A DNA stretch of 15,553 nt from Porphyromonadaceae bacterium UBA4259. GTDB lineage: Bacteria > Bacteroidota > Bacteroidia > Bacteroidales > Muribaculaceae. Below, piece by piece: positions 6,491 through 14,737 of the stretch. The translations under genes were made by a program, and so were the position numbers. The notes under the pieces were generated by a model. The model made no database searches, was not told the origin of the DNA, and saw only the letters and a list, made by a program, of their open reading frames with translations. Within the stretch, counting starts at the first letter, position 1. Each line of letters begins with the position of its first letter. The stretch is taken from positions 2,279 to 17,831 of the forward strand of contig DGWL01000021.1 in NCBI GenBank assembly GCA_002396125.1, written 5' to 3'.

Positions 6491-8209
6491 CTAGAAGAGC
6501 TGGGTTGTGCGCGGATTGATACACAAGCCCAAAATGCGCTCCTTGTTGCCGTTGAAGTCCATCACTTTCTTAGTGGTGGGGTCGAAATACTTGAGACCAG
6601 TGGTGTAGGTGCTCTCGGTGCTGGCGGCACGGAAGCCGAAGTACACATAGTGAGAGAGCATGTCGACGGCAAACTGTGTGGTGTAAACACCCTCGTCGGC
6701 AGTGGTATTCTCGGGGTTGGCCTCCATTGTGATGTAAGTGGTGAATTTGTCGTAGTCAAGACCTTCGCTGGCTCCCGGCAACGGGTAGCAGGTGAAGCCT
6801 GGTCCCGGAGTGCCACCCTTACACATCCACACGTAGAGGTTATTCAACTCCTCATCGATGGTGAAAGCGCGTGGTTGGGTGGCTTGCAACACAATGGGGA
6901 ATGGAATTGGACCGGTCTTGGTGGCCGACGCCTCACCAATGTCGGTGGTGCGGAAGCGATAAATACCGTTGCCCGAGTAGTTCTTGCCCCACCAGAACAC
7001 ACCGTTCTTGTCTTGCAGGATGCCTGTGTGGATAGCGCCATAGGCAATGCCGTTGCCGTAGTAGTTGAGCATGTTGTTTACACAGAAGTAGCCGGCTGTG
7101 CTTGAGTAGACTGTGGTCTCGCGCTCGCCGCGGGTTGTGAGTGGCAAGCGGCGGATGCCGGTGTTGCGGTCGGTGTAATAGAGGTAACCGTTAAGCTGGT
7201 CGGCGCAACCCTGGAACGGGTCGTTGAAGGCTTGCCCGCCCACGTTGGTGACCATGGTGCTCACGTCGGTGCCGTCGGCAGTCATGACGCTAATCTTGCC
7301 ATCGCCAAGCACGCCATTCTCGTCATTTACATAGTAATACTGCTTGCCACAATCAAGGATATAGACGTAGTCTCGACCTTCAACAGTGGCAAAGACGAGA
7401 TTGGTGGGCATGTTACCCGAGCTCACGCCCATGTCAAATGGCATGTTCTTGGTGCCGGGAGGCAGCCGCTCGGGCTCAATTAGTTTGTAGGCCTTGATGT
7501 TGCCACCCATCACAGCATAGTAGAGAGTGGGACAAGGAATCGATGAGCCCACCTGCACGTTTACGTAGCTGTCCTCGAGGCGGCGGTTCTCGCCATTGAC
7601 GTCAAACCAAGTCTGCAACTCAATCTTTTGCGAGCCAATGTTCTTGAACTTGAGGCGGCCCGGGTTGTCGACCGAGCCATCGCTGTGGCTATAGCCCGTG
7701 AACTCGGTGATAGCGGTTCCGTCCTCAAGCGTGGTGCCCTCGGGGAACTTCCACACATACTTGCACTCCAAGTCCTCGGGATTGGGCAGTGCGATGTCGA
7801 GCAACACGGTCACTTCGTTGATGACAACGGTCTCGGCACTCTGCTCCACAACGCTCAGCACGGGCGCGATGTCGTAGATGAGCAGCGGATAGGTGCGCTG
7901 CCCTACCCCATCAACCGTGAGGGTCACATTGTAAAGACCAGCCTGAGCATACTTGTGGGTGGGGTTCTGGTCGCTCGATGTGCTGCCGTCGCCAAAATCC
8001 CAAGTCACGCTACCGCTCTTTGAGCTGGTGTTGTTGAACTTGATGGTCGACACCACATAGAAGTCGAGCGAGTATTCATCTCCATCAACATTATAGGTGA
8101 AGTCAACATCCTTGCCCGGGAAGTTGCCGTAGACCGGTTCCTTCTCCACGCAGGAGAACATCGAGAGCACCATCAATGCCATTAATGCTATATTTTTAAA
8201 TATCTTCAT
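6491..8209 (-). CDS. Outer-surface lipoprotein with PKD domain and beta-propeller-like C-terminal region
   Basis: The 572-residue protein has a lipoprotein signal, MKIFKNIALMALMVLSMFSC, with Cys20 as the lipidation site. Residues about 35-120 form a PKD domain, shown by VTWDFGDGSTSSDQNPTHKYAQAGLYNVTLTV. Residues about 122-225 look like a second Ig/PKD-like domain. From about 230 to the end the chain carries repeated strands such as LNGYLYYTDRNTGIRRLPL (YWTD-like), NNLYVWMCKG and SHYVYFGFRA, consistent with a beta-propeller (inference). No hydrolase motif is visible. It is the last gene of the SusC/SusD operon, 17 bases after the preceding stop, and is followed by a terminator. Its position matches accessory surface lipoproteins that help SusC/SusD systems bind ligand. 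The PKD call is firm; the propeller and the role are less so. Confidence 0.85.
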   Translation of the reverse strand: MKIFKNIALMALMVLSMFSCVEKEPVYGNFPGKDVDFTYNVDGDEYSLDFYVVSTIKFNNTSSKSGSVTWDFGDGSTSSDQNPTHKYAQAGLYNVTLTVDGVGQRTYPLLIYDIAPVLSVVEQSAETVVINEVTVLLDIALPNPEDLECKYVWKFPEGTTLEDGTAITEFTGYSHSDGSVDNPGRLKFKNIGSQKIELQTWFDVNGENRRLEDSYVNVQVGSSIPCPTLYYAVMGGNIKAYKLIEPERLPPGTKNMPFDMGVSSGNMPTNLVFATVEGRDYVYILDCGKQYYYVNDENGVLGDGKISVMTADGTDVSTMVTNVGGQAFNDPFQGCADQLNGYLYYTDRNTGIRRLPLTTRGERETTVYSSTAGYFCVNNMLNYYGNGIAYGAIHTGILQDKNGVFWWGKNYSGNGIYRFRTTDIGEASATKTGPIPFPIVLQATQPRAFTIDEELNNLYVWMCKGGTPGPGFTCYPLPGASEGLDYDKFTTYITMEANPENTTADEGVYTTQFAVDMLSHYVYFGFRAASTESTYTTGLKYFDPTTKKVMDFNGNKERILGLCINPRTTQLF

Positions 8210-8226
8210 AACTGCAACGTAAATTT

Positions 8227-9273
8227 TTAGTTAAGAGAAATTTGCTTGGTCTCAGTGTCTTTACCCATCTTGCCGTTCTCGTCGAAGACGCGGAAGGTGG
8301 GATAAAGAATGTAATTGCGGGTGAAGTTCACCGAGTAGTTCTTGTCGCCGCTGTTGTAAATCCAGTCCTTGAAAGGAATCTGCTCAATGAGTTCTTTCCA
8401 GTAAGGCATGTACTGCTTGCGAATCGAGGTGATGCGGCCACCGGTGTCATCGCTGTAGCGGCTGTAAACCCACGGACTCGACTTGTACACTTCGTAGACA
8501 TTGACACCTGCCGGAGCTTGCTCGGCAGTCTCAATCTCGTGCTCGGTCTTAACACCGGCCTCATCGACGGTGATGTAATAGTAGTGGTCTACCACAGTGG
8601 CATCAACAAACCATGCGTCGCTCTTATTGCCACTCTCGGTCTCGGTGGGAATGTCGAAGCCGTACTTGGCGTTTAGCGCCTCAAACTGCTCGGCCGTGAA
8701 GTCGTAGTTGATGTAGATGTTGCGCAGGTCGTTATAGTACACGCTGTCGCGAGTGAGATACTCAACCACATGGTCGATAAACTCCTGCTTGAAGGTGGCA
8801 GGGTAATACATGTTGAAACGCTCTTCGTCAAACTCCTCGGGGTCGACCCAGCTAATAGGAGCCAAAGTGGATGACACCTGGAAAGAGTCGGTGAGGACAT
8901 ACTCATGCCCGTCCCACTCGGCTTTACTGTGGTCGTAGGTAGCCAGTTGCACGTGGGTGCGCACAGTGTCGGTAGTGTTGACGGTCTTAGTGTAGGAAAG
9001 CGCTGTTGTCAAGCGGCAGGTTACCGCGGCCGAGGTGGTGCGAGTCACCAGACCCCACACTTCGCTGTGATCAATGGTGTGCTCGTTGCTGGTGTAGTAC
9101 TTGGCCTTGAAATTGACATAACCACCCGCCTTGGCCACGTCGCTGAGCTCCCACGACACTGTGGGCACCACTTGCCCAATTTCCATGTTGTCGGCAAATG
9201 GGTCATGCACAGCGCAGGAAGTTGCCAAAGCAGCCACCAGTGCCACCGAGCCTAATATATTGAAAATCTTCAT
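8227..9273 (-). CDS. Lipoprotein of unknown family in the SusC/SusD operon
   Basis: I do not recognise this protein. From the ATG at 9273 it has 348 residues and begins MKIFNILGSVALVAALATSC, a textbook lipoprotein signal with Cys20; the next gene begins with the same MKIF. An in-frame ATG at 9291 would add six residues and is a fair alternative; the TTG at 9303 is unlikely. After a short acidic tether (AVHDPFADNMEIG), residues about 25-115 look like a beta-sandwich domain (VSWELSDVAKAGGYVNFKAKYY). The rest is rich in Tyr, Asp and Glu (RDSVYYNDLRNIYINYDF), with no enzyme motif. It sits between the susD-like gene and the PKD lipoprotein, the place where SusE/SusF-type glycan-binding lipoproteins occur in other loci. 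Surface anchoring is well supported; ligand binding is inference. Confidence 0.8.
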   Translation of the reverse strand: MKIFNILGSVALVAALATSCAVHDPFADNMEIGQVVPTVSWELSDVAKAGGYVNFKAKYYTSNEHTIDHSEVWGLVTRTTSAAVTCRLTTALSYTKTVNTTDTVRTHVQLATYDHSKAEWDGHEYVLTDSFQVSSTLAPISWVDPEEFDEERFNMYYPATFKQEFIDHVVEYLTRDSVYYNDLRNIYINYDFTAEQFEALNAKYGFDIPTETESGNKSDAWFVDATVVDHYYYITVDEAGVKTEHEIETAEQAPAGVNVYEVYKSSPWVYSRYSDDTGGRITSIRKQYMPYWKELIEQIPFKDWIYNSGDKNYSVNFTRNYILYPTFRVFDENGKMGKDTETKQISLN

Positions 9274-9328
9274 AATTCTTATATTTTTCATTATTTTCTG
9301 CAATTATTAAAATCTCGGGAATAGTGGG

Positions 9329-11260
9329 TTACTTGCCGGTGAGCGATGTAACCTCGCCATAGTCATGCGCCCAAATCATGGGTTCCTGCAACCACTTGTA
9401 GTTCTTGTAGGCGCCCAGTCGCTGCAACTCCGAGCGGTTGTATTTCTCCTCGGTCTCGGGGTCATAGTTGAGTCGCTGAATCCATGTGTTCTCCTTCTGA
9501 GCCTCGGTCAGGCCGTCAACCCAGTAGGGAGAATAGAGGTTGTAGGGGCGGCGCAAGTTGGGATAGATAATCTCGTTAGCATCACCAATGCCATAATTGT
9601 TGCGCTTGTTGCTATAGTGATAGCGTCGCATGTCGGTCCACATCTCGGGTTGATAAACCATGGCGACATATTTTTGAATCATCAGGTCACTGAGTGTGTA
9701 CTCCGCCTCGTTGAAGAACCAGTGCTTGTTGCCGCGCTCGGTAACCTTGGGAACGCGCAGCGTGGCCTTGCCCGACGAGCTATAGGTGAAATAGTCCTCG
9801 TTGTTGAGGAACGCGTTGACCTGTCCTTCCCAATACTGAGCCTGCGTGTAGCCAGGAGTGCCGCTCACGGTACACTGCCCTGGGTACTTATTGTCTGTGT
9901 TCTCATTGTAGTTGGGGTTTGGGTACTTCATCAAGAAGAAGTCGAGATGTCGCTGAATGTTGTGCTCGGTGGCTTCCTTGGCGAGTGCGCATGCTCCAGC
10001 CTTGTCGCCCTTCCAATACATTGCCTCGGCCTTGATGAAGTAGAGCTCTTCCATGGTGAAGATGGGGTTGTAGCCTGCGGGGTCGCCGGCGTAGGCACCC
10101 ATGTAAAGGTTGGGATAGTTGGCAATCTTGTAGCTGGTACTCATGCCGATGTTGTTCTCGAGATAGCGCATCTTGATGACGCTGGCAGTGGTGTTGCTAG
10201 GCGACTGCGGGCCGGTGCGCGGAATCATGAGCAGCACGCACCGCGGATCGTTGGCATAGCCCTGGAAACTCGATGCCGTGCCACCATTGAAGGTGCCGCT
10301 AAAGCGCTCGTTGTCGGGGGCGCTGATGCCAAGCACATCAACCATGAAATACTTGCTCGGGATGGCTCCGTCGAGCAGATTGGAGCGCGATTCCCAGCTG
10401 TTGATGACGGGCTTCGACAAGCTCCACACGCAGTTTTGCGTGCCGGTGCCACCGTCGAAGTTGTAGCGTGGCTCATTGCCAAACCAACTGCCGTAGAGCA
10501 GGTCGCCCTTGCGCCACTGGTTGATGGCAGCGTCGGCAGCGTCGATAATCTTTTGGCACATGGCCGGGCTGCGGTCCACATTGGGGATGTTGCGCAGCAG
10601 CAGGCGCGCCTTGATGGCATAGACCAGTCCTTTCCACTTCTCGAGGTCGCCGGCATAGACACGGTCTTGGGCCGCGTCGATAACCAGGTTGTGCTCGTTG
10701 TGGGTGTACTCTGGGTTCTCATAGAGCGCAATCAGTTCATCGGCCTCCTGGAACATCCACTCATAGATGCTCGCTTGAGTATCGTAGGTGGGCGCGTTGG
10801 TCATGTAGGCTTGTGAGCGTGGCATGTCGCCGAAGGCGTCGGTAGTCAACTGTGTTGACATCAACCTGATGGTGCGCGCAATTAGTTCATAGTTGGGCGA
10901 GCCAATATCTTGCGAGAACTGAATCAGGTTCTTGGAATTGACACCGATGTCGTAGAAGTGGCGGCGCCACTGCGGGTGGCGGTTCATGGTGAGCATCTCC
11001 CACTCGCACTTGTAGGAATAGGCACCCACCGAACTCTTGCCACCTGTTGTGAGGAACTGCGAGAAGTAGTTATAATACTCGGCGTGGTCATAGTTGATTT
11101 GCTGAGCATAGAACACCACAACCGGCAAAGCCTCAATCACACTGATGGAGTGTGGCTTATCGGGGTTAACATTATCATCGAGAATATCTTCGCAACTCAC
11201 ACTGATAAAGCATGCGAGAAGCAGCACTGCTAACATCTTAATTTTTTCCATAATTTCCAT
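9329..11260 (-). CDS. SusD/RagB-like surface lipoprotein (SusD-like_2 type)
   Basis: This 643-residue protein has a lipoprotein signal with Cys23 (ACFISVSC); the next residues EDILDD are acidic, as often in surface-exposed Bacteroidetes lipoproteins. A later in-frame ATG at 11251 could also be used. The N-terminal pattern LDDNVNPDKPHSI, the block TTDAFGDMPRSQAY (about 135-150) and YDTQASIYEWMFQEADELIALYE are typical of the SusD-like_2 branch of the family, whose helical TPR-like core clamps ligand over the SusC channel. VYAIKARLLLRN fits the conserved core helix. SusD-like proteins act as a lid on the outer face of the SusC barrel. The gene begins 15 bases after the susC-like stop, so the pair is cotranscribed. 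The substrate cannot be read from sequence. Confidence 0.93.
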   Translation of the reverse strand: MEIMEKIKMLAVLLLACFISVSCEDILDDNVNPDKPHSISVIEALPVVVFYAQQINYDHAEYYNYFSQFLTTGGKSSVGAYSYKCEWEMLTMNRHPQWRRHFYDIGVNSKNLIQFSQDIGSPNYELIARTIRLMSTQLTTDAFGDMPRSQAYMTNAPTYDTQASIYEWMFQEADELIALYENPEYTHNEHNLVIDAAQDRVYAGDLEKWKGLVYAIKARLLLRNIPNVDRSPAMCQKIIDAADAAINQWRKGDLLYGSWFGNEPRYNFDGGTGTQNCVWSLSKPVINSWESRSNLLDGAIPSKYFMVDVLGISAPDNERFSGTFNGGTASSFQGYANDPRCVLLMIPRTGPQSPSNTTASVIKMRYLENNIGMSTSYKIANYPNLYMGAYAGDPAGYNPIFTMEELYFIKAEAMYWKGDKAGACALAKEATEHNIQRHLDFFLMKYPNPNYNENTDNKYPGQCTVSGTPGYTQAQYWEGQVNAFLNNEDYFTYSSSGKATLRVPKVTERGNKHWFFNEAEYTLSDLMIQKYVAMVYQPEMWTDMRRYHYSNKRNNYGIGDANEIIYPNLRRPYNLYSPYWVDGLTEAQKENTWIQRLNYDPETEEKYNRSELQRLGAYKNYKWLQEPMIWAHDYGEVTSLTGK

Positions 11261-11275
11261 GATTTACTAGTGTGA

Positions 11276-14200
11276 TTAGAACGATGCTTTCAAAGTAAAG
11301 TTAAAACTGCGTGTTGAGGGCACGTTGTAATTGTCGATACCCATGCCGCCGGTACCACCGCTTGTGCTGGCCAAGATTGCCGGGTCGTTGCCGCTGTACT
11401 TGGTGAGCAAGAACAGGTTGCGGCCGGTGCAGTTAAGGCTCAAGTGCTTAATGGGGCATCCCTTCTTGAGCAGGCTCGTGAAGTCGTAGCCCAGCGTCAC
11501 ATAACTCAAGCGAATGTAGGAGCCATCTTCAATGAAGTTGGACGAGACAGTGCTATAGTAGGTAGCGATAAAGTTCTGGTCAAGGATGATGGGGGTGGTG
11601 TTGGGCGAGTAGGTGCCGTCACCATTGTCGACCACGCCCTTGAAGATAATCTCGCGGTTGCGATACTTGTCATAGAGGTGATTCATGCCGTTAGAAATCA
11701 AGCTGCGGCCTGTGACATTGGCCACGTCGCCACCCTTGCGGCAGTCAAAGAGGAATGATGCGCTCAAGTTCTTCCAGCGGAAGTTGGAACCCAGACCCAG
11801 CAGGAAATCGGGCTCGCGGTTGCCAATGTAGATACCCTTCTGGGCATCGATAATGGGGTAACCGTCGCTGTTGCAAATCACGTTGCCGTCGGGGTCACGC
11901 ATGTAGTCCTTGCCCGAGAGGCCGGTCGATGAGCCATTGAGTCGTGCCACGGGGAAGATGTCGCCATATTGCGTTCCCTGAATCTCGATTACGTCGTCGG
12001 GCAGCTTTTTAACCCGGCCACGATTGAACGAGTAGTTGAGCATCGCTGTCCAGTCGAAATCGTGACTGCGAATTATGTCCTGTGCCAGCGAGAGCTCCAC
12101 GCCGTGGTTCTCAATGGTTCCCTCGTTGCGGGTCTGCAAGATGGTTCCCGATGCCGGCGACACACGCACGCTCACAATCTGGTTGTCGACCGAGGTCGAG
12201 TAGTAGGCCACGTCGAGGCGTGTGCGGCTGTTGAAGAATCGCAGGTCGGCACCAATCTCCCACGAGTTGGTCATCTCGGGTTCAAGCACTGTGGCTCGCG
12301 AGGTGGTGGGGTCGATGCCATAGCCGGGGTCGGGGAAGGTGGTCCAGCGCTTATAGGTGTCGGTGAAGAGGTAGGCGGGGCTGGTCTTTCCCACGCGTGC
12401 CCAGTTGCCACGCAACTTACCGTAGCTGAACCAGTTGTTGGTGAGGTTAAAAAGTTCGCTGAAGATTACGCCGGCAGTTACCGATGGGTAGAAGTAGCTC
12501 GTCTTGTAGTTCTGCTTGAACTGCGAGGCACCATCGTGACGCCATGTGGCCGAGATTTGAGCAATGCCCTTGTAGTCAAATCGCAGCTCGCCAAAGTAGC
12601 CATACTTGTCGCGGCTGGAGTGGTAGAGCGTCATTCCATGCTCAAGATAGGTCTTGGGGTCGACGTTCTGCCAGCTGAAGAAGCCATCGCTGTGCGAGTC
12701 GGTCAAGATGAAATCATAGGCTCCAAAGCTGCCTTCCAAGCCTTTATACTTAGTGTACTCCATACCGTAGAAGATGTTGAAATTGAAATCCTCGGCAAAG
12801 GTGTGGGTGTAGTTGGCAAAGAACTGCGCCGTGATTTGCTCGCCTCGCGATGGCTGGAACGAATACTCGCCAAGTCGCGACTTGTTGGCGGCAAGAACAG
12901 TCTGCACCTCCTCGTTGTTGATGTCGACAAAGTCGGTCTCATAGAGGCGTGGCACGGTGTAGGCGTCATACATGGTGTAACCCTTGTCATAACCCAGCTT
13001 GCCGGTGAACACCAGTCCCTTGATGGGCTCATAGGCAATTTGCCCATTAATCATGATGCGATTGTTCTCGGTCAAGCTCTTGTCGAGGTAGCGACCGTAG
13101 TAGGGGCTCACGGTGGCGCCAATGCGCTCGGTGTCGAGCAGCAGGTCCCAGCGGTCGTAGCGGTTGGCCCAGTTCACAGTGCCATCGGCCGTGATATAGT
13201 CGGCCATGTTAAAGTTGCGGCCCCAGTTGTAGATTGTCGACATCGAGTTGCCAAAGCCGCGCGAGCGGGTGTCGATGAAATTCAGCGACAGCTGAATGGT
13301 AACTTGCTCGCTAGGCTTGTACATGCCCTTGACAAAGGCCGTGATTTGGTTCTTATAGTCCTTGGGCACAACACCCTGGTGACGTGTGTAGGCTACCGAG
13401 GCATAGGAATTAAACTTCTCGGTACCGCCACTCACGCTCACGCTGTACTTCTGCAGCACGCCGGTGCCCAAGAAGTTGCCCAGGTTGTCGTGGAGGGTCT
13501 CATCGCTCTGCAGGTAGGGACCCCAGCCACCGCCACCGCTGTTCTCCTTGTAGAAGCCCTTGGAGCCTGGCGTGAACATGCTCTGCAGCTTGGGAATGCG
13601 CATGCAGTTGCTAATCTCGACCGTGGCGCTGGCGTTAACCTTGATAGAGCCGTCTCGAGAGCCGCTCTTGGTGGTGATGAGGATAACACCGTTGGCACCC
13701 TCTTGGCCATATAAGGCACTTGCCGCCGCGCCCTTGAGCACGCTCATGTTCTCAATATCGTCGGGGTTGATGTCGGCAAGAGTCGAGCCCTTGCCGCGAA
13801 TGGCCACGCCATCCACCACCATCAGCGGCTCATTGCTCTGCGAGTTGTTCACCGAGCTGATGGCGCGAATGATGAGCTGCGTCGAGGAGTTGGGCGAGCC
13901 ACCGCCGGTCGACACCTGCAGGCCGGCAACCTTGCCCTGAAGGGAGTTGGCAAAGTTGGCCGAGCCGCCGGCGGTCACCTGGTCGGCGCTCAGCGACTGA
14001 ACGGCGAAGTTCAGCTTCTTCTTCTCCTGAGTTTGGCCATAGGCGGTCACCACCACCTCCTTAAGCACCTGGGAGTTCTCCTCCATCTCAACGTTGACGA
14101 CGCTTTGTCCATTAACCTTGACGCTCACAGGAGTCATCCCCACATAGGAGATCTCAAGGATTTCGCCATCCTTGACGTCAATAGAGTATTTCCCGTCAAG

Positions 14201-14356
14201 GTCGGTTGCCGTGCCGCGGGTGGTTCCCTTCACTTGCACCGACGCGCCTATTATCGTCTCGCCGTCGCTCTTTTGGGTAACCACGCCCGTCACGATGCGG
14301 GCAAAGCCCGTCAACGCCATGACCGAAAATAGCAGTAGTAGTAGCTGTTTTCTCAT
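11276..14356 (-). CDS. SusC/RagA-like TonB-dependent outer membrane transporter
   Basis: The 1026-residue length fits the SusC family. A signal peptide (MRKQLLLLLFSVMALTGFA) is followed by a carboxypeptidase-regulatory-like domain (about 22-98; GTTRGTATDLDGKYSIDV), a probable TonB-box region (KEVVVTAYG, about 100-108) and the plug domain (about 110-230), with LQGKVAGLQVSTGG, PLMVVDGVAIRG and the SusC signature block ending in ALYGQEGANGVILITTKSG. The remainder is a beta-barrel ending in the aromatic FTLKASF expected for outer-membrane insertion. No extra N-terminal STN domain is present, so direct trans-envelope signalling to an anti-sigma factor through that domain is not expected. It is the first gene of a four-gene operon with a promoter and leader upstream. 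It would import a large ligand, glycan or peptide, using TonB energy. Confidence 0.96.
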   Translation of the reverse strand: MRKQLLLLLFSVMALTGFARIVTGVVTQKSDGETIIGASVQVKGTTRGTATDLDGKYSIDVKDGEILEISYVGMTPVSVKVNGQSVVNVEMEENSQVLKEVVVTAYGQTQEKKKLNFAVQSLSADQVTAGGSANFANSLQGKVAGLQVSTGGGSPNSSTQLIIRAISSVNNSQSNEPLMVVDGVAIRGKGSTLADINPDDIENMSVLKGAAASALYGQEGANGVILITTKSGSRDGSIKVNASATVEISNCMRIPKLQSMFTPGSKGFYKENSGGGGWGPYLQSDETLHDNLGNFLGTGVLQKYSVSVSGGTEKFNSYASVAYTRHQGVVPKDYKNQITAFVKGMYKPSEQVTIQLSLNFIDTRSRGFGNSMSTIYNWGRNFNMADYITADGTVNWANRYDRWDLLLDTERIGATVSPYYGRYLDKSLTENNRIMINGQIAYEPIKGLVFTGKLGYDKGYTMYDAYTVPRLYETDFVDINNEEVQTVLAANKSRLGEYSFQPSRGEQITAQFFANYTHTFAEDFNFNIFYGMEYTKYKGLEGSFGAYDFILTDSHSDGFFSWQNVDPKTYLEHGMTLYHSSRDKYGYFGELRFDYKGIAQISATWRHDGASQFKQNYKTSYFYPSVTAGVIFSELFNLTNNWFSYGKLRGNWARVGKTSPAYLFTDTYKRWTTFPDPGYGIDPTTSRATVLEPEMTNSWEIGADLRFFNSRTRLDVAYYSTSVDNQIVSVRVSPASGTILQTRNEGTIENHGVELSLAQDIIRSHDFDWTAMLNYSFNRGRVKKLPDDVIEIQGTQYGDIFPVARLNGSSTGLSGKDYMRDPDGNVICNSDGYPIIDAQKGIYIGNREPDFLLGLGSNFRWKNLSASFLFDCRKGGDVANVTGRSLISNGMNHLYDKYRNREIIFKGVVDNGDGTYSPNTTPIILDQNFIATYYSTVSSNFIEDGSYIRLSYVTLGYDFTSLLKKGCPIKHLSLNCTGRNLFLLTKYSGNDPAILASTSGGTGGMGIDNYNVPSTRSFNFTLKASF

Positions 14357-14488
14357 AATTTACTGTAAGTTTTGGATCTATAATCTGGTTATTGATTGTT
14401 ACTGGTATTGTTCGCTAATATTCAATCAATATAGCAATAATATGGCCTCCCCCGGCATCGCTTTGCAAATGCCACTTTTTTCACTCCA
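14357..14488 (-). promoter_or_regulatory. 5' leader of the susC-like operon with a small hairpin
   Basis: If transcription starts near 14482, the first gene has a leader of about 125 bases. It contains a small imperfect hairpin at 14457-14476 (GGCAT and ATGCC arms) next to a GGGGGAGGCC run in the minus-strand RNA, then an AT-rich stretch to the ATG at 14356. No riboswitch family is recognisable. Its regulatory role is a guess. Confidence 0.3.
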
Positions 14489-14521
14489 CAAACTTAATAT
14501 TTTATTTTCAAAGCACCTCAA
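14489..14521 (-). promoter_or_regulatory. Probable Bacteroidetes promoter of the susC-like operon
   Basis: On the minus strand TAAGTTTG (14496-14489) matches the TAnnTTTG -7 consensus exactly. A TTG (14521-14519) lies 22 bases upstream as a possible -33 element, slightly further than usual. The region is AT-rich with long A and T runs at 14534-14560. Between this site and the terminator at 14658-14699 I see only AT-rich sequence and a small TTGCC/GGCAA hairpin at 14596-14609; no gene is present in the gap 14357-14737. Confidence 0.5.
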
Positions 14522-14657
14522 TTAACCATCAAGAAAAATTCTTTTTTTTTATTTTTTTAGCATTAACTACTATTTTTTGACTGTTTTAACAAAACTTGCC
14601 AAGCGGCAAACGCCACCACCGCGACGGCGACACACGCCAACGACACAGGAAGGGGGG

Positions 14658-14699
14658 AAAAAAAGGAGGCATGGTAGCGTGATGCGCTGCCATGCCCCC
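14658..14699 (-). terminator. Strong terminator after the right-edge dockerin gene
   Basis: On the minus strand the arms 14699-14685 and 14679-14665 form a stem of about 15 bp containing one G-U pair and one C-A mismatch, with a 5-base loop. Seven T residues (14664-14658) follow directly. It lies about 40 bases past the stop at 14738 and separates this gene from the susC-like operon. Confidence 0.85.
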
Positions 14700-14737
14700 C
14701 TCATTTGTCACCGCTTTCCGTTGTGAGACTTGTCATT

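Noticed and set aside
9365..10816. Long open frame of 483 codons on the plus strand, antisense to the susD-like gene
   Set aside because: Same pattern of antisense codon bias; the minus-strand frame encodes a clear SusD-like protein.
11969..13714. Long open frame of 581 codons on the plus strand, antisense to the susC-like gene
   Set aside because: It lies wholly inside the susC-like coding region, has no signal or recognisable domain, and its Val/Ala/Gly/His-rich composition is typical of the antisense frame of a codon-biased gene.
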